DNA of 64,000 nt, taken from positions 1 to 64,000 of the forward strand of contig JAIPJF010000019.1 of assembly GCA_021734325.1 (NCBI GenBank). The letters run 5' to 3'. The translations under genes and the position numbers were made by a program. Shown in pieces: positions 16,716 to 25,315 of the stretch. A model generated the notes under the pieces. The model was not told the DNA's origin, did not search any database, and saw nothing but the letters and a program-made list of their open reading frames with translations. Source of the DNA: Fidelibacterota bacterium. Its GTDB lineage: Bacteria; Fidelibacterota; UBA8477; JABMPR01. The stretch's first letter is position 1, and the number at the start of each line of letters is the position of its first letter.

Positions 16716-17282
16716 TTAAGACTTTTTCTGTTGATAGGCAGGAATTGTTTTATAGTCATGCCCGATGATCATGGTGACATCTACGGCTAGACTCAGGTCC
16801 TTTTCGATACTGACCCGGTCTCTGTTGAGCCCCAATTCTCTTGCCAGTTGAAAGGCAGCATCAGTATTGTCAGTCCGGGCAATGATAATGGTATTGTCAT
16901 ACCGGAAATGGGCTGCGTTTTCAGTATTCAGCACATCAAAGGTTTTCTCGTGAACGATGTCTTTAAAAAGCGCCGCCACCCCACTTACCCCGCATCCATT
17001 AAGGATTTCAACACTGACATTTGGGTATTTTTTATTGGCAATCAGAGTTTCCGGCGTGACCTCCTCAGGAATTTCAGCATAATACCGCATCTCTTCGGCA
17101 ACAGTCCTGTTGTTCGTGTGACGATTCCAAAATGACCAGACAAAGGTGAGCACCAGCACTGAAAGTGCCAGCATCAGGAAATTCACCAGCATATCAGCTG
17201 ATTCAGCAGGTCGTTTTTTACGATTCTTTTTGGTTGCGCGGCGAGATTGTTTGGAGGATTTACTATTCAAGACTTTTGCCAT
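16716..17282 (-). CDS. Membrane-anchored LytR C-terminal (LytR_C) domain protein
   Basis: The 188-residue protein has a basic cytoplasmic N-terminus (Lys/Arg-rich to about residue 25), one transmembrane helix at about 31-50 and a LytR_C domain at about 78-180 (VSVEILNGCGVSGVA..DVTMIIGHDY). The LCP catalytic domain of LytR-CpsA-Psr enzymes is absent, so it is not a ligase itself. In related phyla this small form is regularly linked with rsfS, as here. A role at the cell wall is likely, but no activity is known. Confidence 0.8.
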   Translation of the reverse strand: MAKVLNSKSSKQSRRATKKNRKKRPAESADMLVNFLMLALSVLVLTFVWSFWNRHTNNRTVAEEMRYYAEIPEEVTPETLIANKKYPNVSVEILNGCGVSGVAALFKDIVHEKTFDVLNTENAAHFRYDNTIIIARTDNTDAAFQLARELGLNRDRVSIEKDLSLAVDVTMIIGHDYKTIPAYQQKKS

Positions 17283-17288
17283 AAAGGA

Positions 17289-17786
17289 TCAATTTCCTCG
17301 CGGTGTATAGGAGTAAGGTGAATATAATTGTCTGTATGCATTTACAGGAATTCGATTAATCCCAATATGGAGGGTAACGTTTTCCTTTGGGCGATATGTG
17401 ATCTCTCCGCCATACATGATATTGTCTTTGTTGATACCATTAACAAATGATGACTGCTGATCGCCTGATCCAAGACTTGAAAAGGGTGAGTTTAGCAGTC
17501 CAACATAGCCCCGAACAGTGACCTGGGGATTAATCATATAATCAAAGCTCGACTTGAGCAGACCCATGGCCACGGTATTGCCAGCGTATGACCCAACCTC
17601 CATCGAATAGCTATTGTGAAATTCAATCTTTGAGAGATCTATGCCAAAAATGCTTGTTGGACCTGATGTGCTGCTTGCCCTGAGCCCTGGGATCGAAGGA
17701 AGCTCTGATTTATACTGTGCCTGTAAGATTACAGGTACGATTAAAAATATTGCGATTGCAAAATTTCTGATTTTCCGGGTTTTCAT
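17289..17786 (-). CDS. Small exported protein of unknown function
   Basis: I do not recognise the family. The 165-residue protein has a clear signal peptide (basic MKTRKIRN, hydrophobic core, cleavage near LQAQ). A mature domain with alternating beta-strand pattern follows (VTVRGYVGLLNSPF, MYGGEITYRP, VTLHIGINRIPV). It could be a short outer-membrane or periplasmic beta protein. It starts inside the stop of the upstream nucleotidyltransferase gene (four-base overlap) and ends six bases before LytR_C, so it is an integral member of the operon. Confidence 0.65.
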   Translation of the reverse strand: MKTRKIRNFAIAIFLIVPVILQAQYKSELPSIPGLRASSTSGPTSIFGIDLSKIEFHNSYSMEVGSYAGNTVAMGLLKSSFDYMINPQVTVRGYVGLLNSPFSSLGSGDQQSSFVNGINKDNIMYGGEITYRPKENVTLHIGINRIPVNAYRQLYSPYSYTPRGN

Positions 17787-18535
17787 ACGCCCTCCAGTGA
17801 GGCTAAAATCTTCTCTTCTACTGTCTTTAATTCATCTACAGTATTGATACCCTGAATTTCAGAAAAAGTTTCGCAAATTTCAACACCTACCTTTGCTCCG
17901 GCATTTTTAAATAAAGGGAGTACATCCGGTAGATAATATTCTCCCTGAGCGTTGCTGTTGCTCACCTCAGGTAGCTTATTGAAGAGCATCTCGCTGTTAA
18001 AAACGTAGATCCCGGAGTTGATCTCTTTAATTTTAAGCTGTGCTTCTGTTGCATCCTTGTGTTCCACCACCCGGTCAAACAGATTGTCTTCCGTCCTTAA
18101 TACGCGACCATATCCTTTCGGATCATCAGTAATCGCAGTGAGAACTGTCGCTGAATATTTTTCTTGACGGTGCTTGTTAAGCAGTGAGATAAGGGTGCTG
18201 CTTTTCAGCAAGGGAACATCTCCAGAGAGAACGATAACGTCACCGCAGAAATTTTTGAGTAAAGGAGCCGTTTGCTGAACCGCATGACCCGTCCCCAATT
18301 GTTCAGTCTGTTCTGCGAAGAGGACGGACTCGTGCTTTAAGCTTTTACGTACGACTTCCTGCTGGTGTCCGACGATACAGATGATTTTTGAGGGAGATAG
18401 TCCCTTTGCCTGGTCCACAACATATTGGATTAAAGGTTTACCCAGAACCAGATTACAAACTTTTGGAATGTCATCACGCTTCATGCGGGTGCCTTTTCCC
18501 GCGGCCATGATGACCACTGCTAACGCTGAACTCAT
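17783..18535 (-). CDS. GlmU-type nucleotidyltransferase, uridylyltransferase domain only
   Basis: The 250-residue protein matches the N-terminal pyrophosphorylase half of GlmU: MAAGKGTRMKRDDIPKV, EQTEQLGTGHAV, LSGDVPLL, GYGRVLR, EINSGIYVF, NAQGEYYLPD. It would make UDP-GlcNAc from GlcNAc-1-phosphate and UTP. The left-handed beta-helix acetyltransferase half (another 200 residues in full GlmU) is absent and the gene ends cleanly, overlapping its neighbour. Either another enzyme supplies GlcNAc-1-P, or the sugar specificity differs. Confidence 0.82.
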   Translation of the reverse strand: MSSALAVVIMAAGKGTRMKRDDIPKVCNLVLGKPLIQYVVDQAKGLSPSKIICIVGHQQEVVRKSLKHESVLFAEQTEQLGTGHAVQQTAPLLKNFCGDVIVLSGDVPLLKSSTLISLLNKHRQEKYSATVLTAITDDPKGYGRVLRTEDNLFDRVVEHKDATEAQLKIKEINSGIYVFNSEMLFNKLPEVSNSNAQGEYYLPDVLPLFKNAGAKVGVEICETFSEIQGINTVDELKTVEEKILASLEGV

Positions 18536-18597
18536 ACAATCCTCATTTCTGGCATCAATTTAAACAGCATCAATCAGAAGAGTATGGATTTCCATCG

Positions 18598-19701
18598 TCA
18601 TACAGATTTGATGATTCCTCCACCAATAACCTGATCACCCTCGAAAAAGACAGCCGATTGCCCTGGGGTGATAGCACTTTCGGGGTTTTCAAAAACCACC
18701 TTGATCTCTTCATCGGATATGCGGTTAATGACAGCAGGTTTTGCATCATGATTATAACGGATCTGCACCTTTAGAGGTCGATCCAGAATTAGGGATTCTG
18801 GAACCAGCCAGTTGCACGAGTTAACAATAAAACTGTGGGCTTCTGTCTCCTTTTTGTCGCCAATATGGATCACATTGTTCTCCACATCGATCTTATTGAT
18901 GAAAACCCGTTCTCCTGTTGCCAATCCCAGACCTTTTCTTTGTCCAACAGTATAATTGAAAACACCCTGATGTTGACCGATCACCTCACCTTTTGAGTTT
19001 ACAAAATCTCCCTTTGGGGATGATTCAACCACCTCAGGATACTGTTGGTTTAAAAAGCGACGGTAGTCATTATCTGGGACAAAGCATATTTCCATCGATT
19101 CCGGTGTATCCGCCGTTCTCATATCGGCCGCGGCGGCCAATTTTCTGACTTCTTGCTTGGAAAGATCTCCCAGGGGAAACAAAGTACGATCAAGATCCTC
19201 TGATCGAATACCCCACAAAACGTATGATTGATCTTTTTTTCGATCCTCGCCTCGACCAATGACCCAATTTCCTGATCTCTCATGTTTCACCCGACGGGCA
19301 TAATGCCCGGTTGCCAGAAAATCAACACCCAGGTCATCCAGCTTGTTTAGGAGTCCGTGCCACTTGATCTCTGTATTGCATACGATGCAGGGATTGGGCG
19401 TACGACCGGCTTTGTACTCGGATACAAAATTATCCATGACGATCTGTTTGAATTCTGCAGACATGTCCAAAGTATAGTGAGGTATGCCTAATAAGGCACA
19501 CTCTGCCTTTGCATTATTGATGTCATCCAGTGAGCAACAGTTGCTATCATGGGTCGGACGTCCGCCTGTGTCCAGGTATCCCCAGAGTTTCATGGTGATG
19601 CCTGTGACATCATAACCCTGTTCCACCAGCAAACGTGCCGCCAGAGAGCTGTCAACGCCACCGCTCATGGCGATGACGACCTTTTTTGGGGAGCTGTTCA
19701 T
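18598..19701 (-). CDS. mnmA: tRNA-specific 2-thiouridylase MnmA
   Basis: MnmA makes 2-thiouridine at the wobble position of Lys, Glu and Gln tRNAs using sulfur relayed from a cysteine desulfurase. PP-loop motif SGGVDSS lies at residues 13-19 (ATG at 19701). Catalytic cysteines are in NPCIVCN and MEICFVPD. The gene starts on the last base of the cysteine desulfurase stop codon, so the sulfur donor and acceptor enzymes are translationally coupled. A TTG three bases earlier is an alternative start. Confidence 0.95.
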   Translation of the reverse strand: MNSSPKKVVIAMSGGVDSSLAARLLVEQGYDVTGITMKLWGYLDTGGRPTHDSNCCSLDDINNAKAECALLGIPHYTLDMSAEFKQIVMDNFVSEYKAGRTPNPCIVCNTEIKWHGLLNKLDDLGVDFLATGHYARRVKHERSGNWVIGRGEDRKKDQSYVLWGIRSEDLDRTLFPLGDLSKQEVRKLAAAADMRTADTPESMEICFVPDNDYRRFLNQQYPEVVESSPKGDFVNSKGEVIGQHQGVFNYTVGQRKGLGLATGERVFINKIDVENNVIHIGDKKETEAHSFIVNSCNWLVPESLILDRPLKVQIRYNHDAKPAVINRISDEEIKVVFENPESAITPGQSAVFFEGDQVIGGGIIKSV

Positions 19702-20855
19702 CAAGGATTTCCTCGCTGTAGTGAATGAACAATGTATTCGAGCTCGTGGCAGAACTTGTCGATTTCATCCTCGCTGGTTTCCAGCCCCAGAGAAATGCGC
19801 AGGCTGGCCTGAGATAGTTTTTCGTCAAGACCCATTGCCGTTAATACATGGGAAGGTTTTTGAGAACCTGAACTGCAGGCAGCCCCATTTGACACCGAGA
19901 TATTTTTCATATCCAGTCTTATAAAGAGAGCTTCTCCATCAATGTTCTGAAAAGAACAATTCACTATATGGGGGCTATACTCTCCTGTATCCCGGTTGAT
20001 TTGAATTCCAGGAATATTAGAGAGTTGATTCTGCAATTGGTCCATCAGGGTCCTGTAGTGCCCATGATGCTCCTGAATATGATCAACCTGGTATCGAATG
20101 GCTTTGGCGAATGCGGTGGCTCCGATAAGATTTTGAGTCCCCGCTCTCAGATTACCCTCCTGGGCTCCGCCGTGGAGTTGACGACTCAAAACAGTCCCCT
20201 TGCGCAGATATAGAACACCCAGACCACTGGGCGCGCCTATCTTATGTGAGGAAAATGTCATTGCATCCACACCGAGATTCTTGATCTGGATCGGTAAATG
20301 GCCAAGGACCTGGGCTGCGTCACAGTGGAATTTGACATTCCTGATCCTTGCAAGATCGGCAATGTCTTTGACAGGATGGATCAGACCGGTCTCATTGTTC
20401 ACCCACATCAGGGATATCAGAATAGTATCATCAGTGATGCTGGCTCTGAGCTCATTGAGATCAATACGGCCAAAGGAATTAGTGTTGAGATAGGTAACCG
20501 AGAATCCTTCCGACTCCAGTTGCTTGCAGCTCTCAAGCACGGATGGGTGCTCTGTGCGACAGGTAATGATATGTCGCCCCTGCTTCTTTAGACCTTTTGC
20601 TATCCCACCCAGGGCAAGATTATTTGCTTCTGTTCCCCCCGACGTGAAGATAATCTCACCTGACATACACCCGATGGACGATGCCACTTCTTGACGTGAC
20701 TTATCCAGAGAGGCTGACGCAAGGCGCCCAACTCCGTGAATGCTGGAGGGATTTCCAGTCTTTTTATAGACCTGAGAAGCGATATAATCCTGAACAATCG
20801 GGAGTAGAAATGTACCAGCTGCGTGGTCGAGATATATACTGTTTGCTTGCTTCAT
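19701..20855 (-). CDS. Cysteine desulfurase (NifS/IscS family)
   Basis: This PLP enzyme removes sulfur from cysteine and passes it on as a persulfide. The 384-residue protein has the PLP lysine at 205 in SSHKIGAP and the sulfur-accepting Cys327 in GAACSSGS, on the long flexible loop typical of the IscS/NifS group. DHAAGT near the N-terminus and GGTEANN are also family motifs. No iscU or other Fe-S scaffold gene is adjacent; coupling to mnmA suggests that tRNA thiolation is at least one role. Confidence 0.92.
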   Translation of the reverse strand: MKQANSIYLDHAAGTFLLPIVQDYIASQVYKKTGNPSSIHGVGRLASASLDKSRQEVASSIGCMSGEIIFTSGGTEANNLALGGIAKGLKKQGRHIITCRTEHPSVLESCKQLESEGFSVTYLNTNSFGRIDLNELRASITDDTILISLMWVNNETGLIHPVKDIADLARIRNVKFHCDAAQVLGHLPIQIKNLGVDAMTFSSHKIGAPSGLGVLYLRKGTVLSRQLHGGAQEGNLRAGTQNLIGATAFAKAIRYQVDHIQEHHGHYRTLMDQLQNQLSNIPGIQINRDTGEYSPHIVNCSFQNIDGEALFIRLDMKNISVSNGAACSSGSQKPSHVLTAMGLDEKLSQASLRISLGLETSEDEIDKFCHELEYIVHSLQRGNP

Positions 20856-20998
20856 CGCCGGAACATAGTTGAAACTGGCACCCGAGGGAATAGAGAATCG
20901 CGATTTGCTGAGCTGGACAGAGATCTCCTGTTGGAGTGAAAGCGGCTCCTTTTCATCCTTCTTTCTTAACTAATCCCGCTTAATTTCAATGCCAGCTT

Positions 20999-22372
20999 AT
21001 GAAAGATCTACATCTACATATTGACACCGTACGACGTCTTTTGCGACGTCATGCCAAGAGCAATCTGGAAAACATGCTGGCCAAGTTGCATCCGGCAGAC
21101 CTGGCTCTGATTTTCCGTCATATTACCAGTGAAGAGCGTATCCAGGCATTTTTGACGATTTCATCAGTGGATCACGCCGCAGAGGTTGTTTCTGAATTAG
21201 ACGAGCATCTTGTCCAGGAACTAATTTCGGAGTTACCCATCGAGAAAACGGTGAAGTTGATGAAGGCAATGTCACCAGATGATGAAGCCGATATTCTTCA
21301 ATTTCTGCCTGAAGAAATCGCCGAGGAGATTCTAAATCGTCTCAAATCCAGCGAATCCGAAGAGATGGAAACCCTCATGGCCTACCCGGAGAACTCTGCC
21401 GGTGGATTGATGATTCCTGATGTCTTTGCTCTCCACGAAGAAACAACGGTGGCTGAGGCCATTGCCTCCATCCAGAACCAGGATGAACAGGAAATGGTAT
21501 TCTATCTGTATGTCATCGATGATAGACAGCACCTGGTCGGTGTCATTTCATTGAGAGACCTGATTACCTCAAAACCGAGCAAAAAACTTAGCCAGATGAT
21601 GACCACTAACGTTCATGCTGTGCAGCCTCTGACAGATCAGGAGGAAGTGGCCCAAATCGTCTCAAGGTACAACATTTTAGCAGTCCCCGTCATTGATGAG
21701 GCTAATAAATTAATGGGTATTATCACGGTAGATGATATTATCGATGTCATCCGTGAGGAAGCCACTGAGGATTTTCTGCAGATGGCTGGAGCTGGACGTG
21801 ATCGGGACATCTTGATGAAAAGTACCTTCTCAAATGTCAGGACAAGGGTCCCCTGGTTATCGGCAAGTTGGATCGGTGGAATGCTGGTCGCCAGCATTAT
21901 CACCAGTTATGAAGACACGCTTGGACAAGTTCTGGCACTCATGGCCTTTCTACCGATCATTATTGGAATGGCCGGAAATGTCGGCACCCAAACAGCAACC
22001 ATCATTGTCCGTGGTATTGCCACAGGAAGAGTCGCGACTGCCACAGCTTTTCACATCGTGTTTAAAGAGCTTCAAGTCGGTTTAATGCTGGGTCTTATTT
22101 ATGGCTCACTACTTGGGGTCGTTGGCTGGGCCCTAGGACAAACCGGGTATGTTGAAATAGGTGTAATAACATCAATGGAACTAGGTATTACCGTCGGGAT
22201 TGGTATTATCCTGGCGATGACCTCAGCCGCATTCATGGGTGCTCTGGTCCCGGTAGTCCTGGATCGAATGAATTTAGATCCGGCTGTTGCAACAGGACCC
22301 TTTGTCACAACCAGCGTTGACCTTTTGGGTGTCCTGGTTTACTTCCTGGTAGCCAGTTTTTTTATTCTATAG
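20999..22372 (+). CDS. mgtE: Magnesium transporter MgtE
   Basis: MgtE is a Mg2+-gated channel. The 457-residue protein has the helical MgtE_N domain (to about 125), two CBS domains (about 130-255) with VIDDRQHLVGVISLRDL and VIDEANKLMGIITVDDI, and a five-helix membrane domain. The pore signature AGNVGTQTATIIVRGIATG is conserved. No M-box riboswitch was recognised in the 143-bp leader. The following glycosyltransferase starts three bases after its stop. Confidence 0.94.
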   Translation: MKDLHLHIDTVRRLLRRHAKSNLENMLAKLHPADLALIFRHITSEERIQAFLTISSVDHAAEVVSELDEHLVQELISELPIEKTVKLMKAMSPDDEADILQFLPEEIAEEILNRLKSSESEEMETLMAYPENSAGGLMIPDVFALHEETTVAEAIASIQNQDEQEMVFYLYVIDDRQHLVGVISLRDLITSKPSKKLSQMMTTNVHAVQPLTDQEEVAQIVSRYNILAVPVIDEANKLMGIITVDDIIDVIREEATEDFLQMAGAGRDRDILMKSTFSNVRTRVPWLSASWIGGMLVASIITSYEDTLGQVLALMAFLPIIIGMAGNVGTQTATIIVRGIATGRVATATAFHIVFKELQVGLMLGLIYGSLLGVVGWALGQTGYVEIGVITSMELGITVGIGIILAMTSAAFMGALVPVVLDRMNLDPAVATGPFVTTSVDLLGVLVYFLVASFFIL

Positions 22373-22375
22373 AGA

Positions 22376-23479
22376 ATGACCATCTTCATTATAAGTGTTC
22401 TTGGATTAGCCACTCTGAGCTATGGAATTTTCGCCTTTATCATTTCCAGGGGACTCATCCTGAAGCAGCGTGTTCCAACCAATTCTTCCAAACCTGATGT
22501 CGCTGTGATAATTGCCGCACGCAATGAGGAAAAAAACCTCCCGGGTCTGCTTTCAGACCTGGCCGATCAAGACTACCCTGGCCGGCTCGATATATATATT
22601 GCAGATGATCGTTCAAGTGATTCCACCTGGTCCATATTGGATGCTTTTGCAAAGAAGCATGCACAATTTCACCCCCTCAGGATTCATGAACGTTCAGAAC
22701 GTATGACCCCCAAAAAAAATGCATTGACCCAATGCATGAAGCAAACGACAGCAGAATTCATCCTAAGTACCGACGCGGATTGCAGACTGGGTCCAGGCTG
22801 GGTCAGCAGTGCCATAGCCAGCTTTGACGAAGAAGTGGGGATACTGGTTGGGTACTCCCAGGTAGAGACCACGAATCTTTTTTCAAAATACCAGGCTCTC
22901 GATTTTATAGCAGTAATGGTAGCCAATGCCGGGATGATGCTTCAAGGCTTTGTCTGGAGTGGGTCTGGCCAGAACCTGGCCTATCGTCGGTCAGCGTTTA
23001 CGGCTATTGGTGGTTTTAATCCTGTTTCTCACAAGATCTCCGGGGATGATGTCTATTTGGTTCAGACCATTCCAAGAAAAACGGGATTGAAGGCAAAATT
23101 TGTTACCGATAAAGCCCATTTTGTAAAAACCTCGGCTATGAATTCCATCGGGGAGTTTATCAATCAAAGAATCCGCTGGTCGTCCAACTCAAAGGGACTG
23201 GAGAGGAGCGATCCACTTTTCTTTGGGTTTCTGTTAAGTGCATTTCTCACGAATATCCTCTTGTTGGCTCTCTTTGTTTCTGGAGTATGGGCAATAGGGT
23301 TTTGGCTTCTGCTTGGGACAAAATTTCTTTACGAAGCCACGGTCCTTGTGCTCGGGGCAAGAAAATTTGGGTATTGGTCCCTCTTAAAATGGTATCCACT
23401 CTGGTTTGTCATTCAACCCGTTTACATAAGCTATGTCGGTCTCATGGGATTACTTGGCAAATTCACCTGGAAACCATGA
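22376..23479 (+). CDS. Membrane glycosyltransferase family 2
   Basis: The 367-residue protein has an N-terminal transmembrane helix, a GT-A catalytic domain (VAVIIAARNEEKNL, YIADDRSSDST, STDADCRL as the DxD, QRIRWSSNSKG as the Q-x-x-RW motif) and three or four C-terminal helices. This topology is that of processive or lipid-linked GT2 enzymes. The acceptor is unknown. It is three bases after mgtE and is followed by a DUF3108 gene, so the three may be co-transcribed. Confidence 0.88.
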   Translation: MTIFIISVLGLATLSYGIFAFIISRGLILKQRVPTNSSKPDVAVIIAARNEEKNLPGLLSDLADQDYPGRLDIYIADDRSSDSTWSILDAFAKKHAQFHPLRIHERSERMTPKKNALTQCMKQTTAEFILSTDADCRLGPGWVSSAIASFDEEVGILVGYSQVETTNLFSKYQALDFIAVMVANAGMMLQGFVWSGSGQNLAYRRSAFTAIGGFNPVSHKISGDDVYLVQTIPRKTGLKAKFVTDKAHFVKTSAMNSIGEFINQRIRWSSNSKGLERSDPLFFGFLLSAFLTNILLLALFVSGVWAIGFWLLLGTKFLYEATVLVLGARKFGYWSLLKWYPLWFVIQPVYISYVGLMGLLGKFTWKP

Positions 23480-23489
23480 GTTGAATCAA

Positions 23490-24215
23490 ATGAAATATAA
23501 AATATTGTTTTATTTGATGATAGCCATGACCCCTCTGTTAGGGAAAACCCATGAAGAAATCATTAATTATGAAATCTCCTATCTGAGTATACCCCTATTA
23601 AATATGACTCTAACCTGGACTGAAACAGATAGCAGTGTTCATATTTCTTATGACAACCAGCTCAAGCCCTTCATCGCTTTTTTTCACCCGATCCACAATA
23701 TTTATCGAGTTCATTTCAGGCTGGACGATTTTTACCCCTTTAGTTGGTCAAAAACCATTTCTGAAGGAAATATGCATTTTGAATCTATTGCAAAGCGATC
23801 AGCAGACGGAAAGGGGGTTCACTTCTCAAATGGTGTAGTAAGAGAGTTTCCCAATGAAGGCTTCACTATCTTTTCAGCAACCCATTTTCTTGCGTCCAGG
23901 GCTAATGATCCGACATTTTTTCCTGCACGCATTCCCGTTTTTATAGATGGTGAAATATGGGAGGCACTTGCCACTCGATATGATTCCACAACTCCCCATC
24001 CGGACCATGTGCTGGCACCGGGAGAAGTATTGATCGAGACCAAATTACACTACCTCAGCGGTCAATCAGTGATCCAAAAGAATGACGTTCTTACCTCTGT
24101 TATCGCTACCGAAGGCACCCAGTTTTTTCTTTGGGTTGCTCCCGATGGTTCGTACACCAGAGCACAGTTTGGTAAATTTCCCAAAGCTGTGGTACTGAAG
24201 CGTGTGGTAAATTAG
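23490..24215 (+). CDS. DUF3108-like exported protein
   Basis: With the ATG at 23490 the protein is 241 residues and starts with MKYKILFYLMIAMTPLLG, a short signal peptide. The body (YEISYLSIPLLNMTLTW..YRVHFRLDDFYPFSWSKTISEGNMH) resembles DUF3108 periplasmic proteins, whose role is unknown. An in-frame start at 23433 inside the glycosyltransferase gene is rejected because it places a hydrophilic leader before the signal peptide. It sits 10 bp after the glycosyltransferase, so a role in the same envelope pathway is plausible. Confidence 0.65.
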   Translation: MKYKILFYLMIAMTPLLGKTHEEIINYEISYLSIPLLNMTLTWTETDSSVHISYDNQLKPFIAFFHPIHNIYRVHFRLDDFYPFSWSKTISEGNMHFESIAKRSADGKGVHFSNGVVREFPNEGFTIFSATHFLASRANDPTFFPARIPVFIDGEIWEALATRYDSTTPHPDHVLAPGEVLIETKLHYLSGQSVIQKNDVLTSVIATEGTQFFLWVAPDGSYTRAQFGKFPKAVVLKRVVN

Positions 24216-24256
24216 ATGAAACTATTGATCAGAAGATTAGTTTTCTGGAGGTGGTC

Positions 24257-24637
24257 ATGTTTGAGCGTACGCGGAATATACTTGTAGAATATCGTATCAC
24301 CTTTGTCTTCCTCGTCGTAGCCGGGATATTCATATTTGTCGGACTTCATTTTGAATGGGATAAAGAGATCATGGCTAGTCTGGTGGTCCTCTTTGGTATT
24401 ATTTCACATGCCTTTGCCGGGCTGGTTGGTTTGGTTGCCCTGATCCCTTTTATTGGTCCCCTAATCATTAAAGTGCTGTCAATCCCTGTGTTCTGGCTTC
24501 TAAATGCAGGTGGTTACTTCGTATCGATTCTTTTTGTCCGGAAGGGATTTGGTTCAAGCGTTGTACAGGGACGGGTCTTGACGATCGTTCTGCTGGTGGG
24601 TGTGGTAATCGGGTTTATTTTAGGAAAAATTATCTAG
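24257..24637 (+). CDS. Small polytopic membrane protein of unknown function
   Basis: About 126 residues with three to four predicted transmembrane helices (FVFLVVAGIFIFVGL, LVVLFGIISHAFAGLVGLVALIPFIGPLI, IPVFWLLNAGGYFVSILF, VLTIVLLVGVVIGFILG). The ATG at 24257 follows GGAGGTGG closely; an upstream GTG at 24251 would overlap that site. I do not recognise a family. It is separate from the preceding DUF3108 gene by 41 bp. Confidence 0.6.
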   Translation: MFERTRNILVEYRITFVFLVVAGIFIFVGLHFEWDKEIMASLVVLFGIISHAFAGLVGLVALIPFIGPLIIKVLSIPVFWLLNAGGYFVSILFVRKGFGSSVVQGRVLTIVLLVGVVIGFILGKII

Positions 24638-24708
24638 ACTGAGGTTTGATTTTTTTTCAAGGATGAGACTTCATCAATTATTTTGAAATCATGAAGCCGT
24701 CAGTTAAC

Positions 24709-24737
24709 TTGAATTTCAAGCAATAATGAAGTATAAC
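24709..24737 (+). promoter_or_regulatory. Sigma-70-type promoter for the cNMP-binding / AI-2E pair
   Basis: TTGAAT (24709-24714) and TATAAC (24732-24737) are separated by 17 bp and lie 24 bp before the start at 24761. Matches to the -35 and -10 consensus are good. Confidence 0.5.
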
Positions 24738-24760
24738 AAATCTTGACCAGGATGGATCTA

Positions 24761-25315
24761 ATGAGTGAAAAATCAAAAATATCGTATCCCTTATTCGAGA
24801 GCTTCAAAGACAAATTAAAACCAAAACGCAGCCAGGCTCAAATGGCTCTCTCCCAGGTAAATATTTTTGGCCGCCTTTCCTGGCAGGAAATAAAAATCGT
24901 CGAGAGTGCTGTTCATATCCGAACCTTTGCCCCGAATGAAGCAATCTTTAGGCAGGGTGATCCAGGTAGTGGCATGTATATCATTATCGAAGGCAGGGTC
25001 GGCATCTTTTTGGATATTCCCCTGCAGGGGCCCAAAAAACTATCGGAGCTGGGGGAAGGTGATTTTTTTGGAGAAATTGCTCTGTTGGATGAGTCTCCCA
25101 GGACTGCTTCTGCAACGGCTCTTGAAAGCTGTACCATCATCGGTTTTTACCGTCCTGATCTGATGGATATTCTCAAAATAAAGCCGGCAATTGGAGGGAA
25201 GATTATTTTATCCCTGTCTGAAGTCCTGGCCACGCGCTTAAGATTTACTAACAGTGAATTGGTCAAGGTATCTCACCAGCTTGAAGAAATGATCGAGACT
25301 CAAGACCATGAGTAG
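24761..25315 (+). CDS. Cyclic-nucleotide-binding domain protein without effector domain
   Basis: The 184-residue protein has one cNMP-binding fold (about residues 30-155): FRQGDPGSGMYIIIEGRVGIF, LGEGDFFGEIALLDESPRTASATA. Pro-Arg-Thr-Ala in the phosphate-binding cassette matches active Crp-like pockets. There is no helix-turn-helix; a C-terminal helix ends the protein. It overlaps the AI-2E-family transporter gene by eight bases, so it could be a soluble regulator of that membrane protein. The ligand is unknown. Confidence 0.78.
   Translation: MSEKSKISYPLFESFKDKLKPKRSQAQMALSQVNIFGRLSWQEIKIVESAVHIRTFAPNEAIFRQGDPGSGMYIIIEGRVGIFLDIPLQGPKKLSELGEGDFFGEIALLDESPRTASATALESCTIIGFYRPDLMDILKIKPAIGGKIILSLSEVLATRLRFTNSELVKVSHQLEEMIETQDHE

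Noticed and set aside
20856-20998. Possible M-box riboswitch before mgtE
   Set aside because: The 143-bp leader shows no recognisable M-box core or terminator hairpin.
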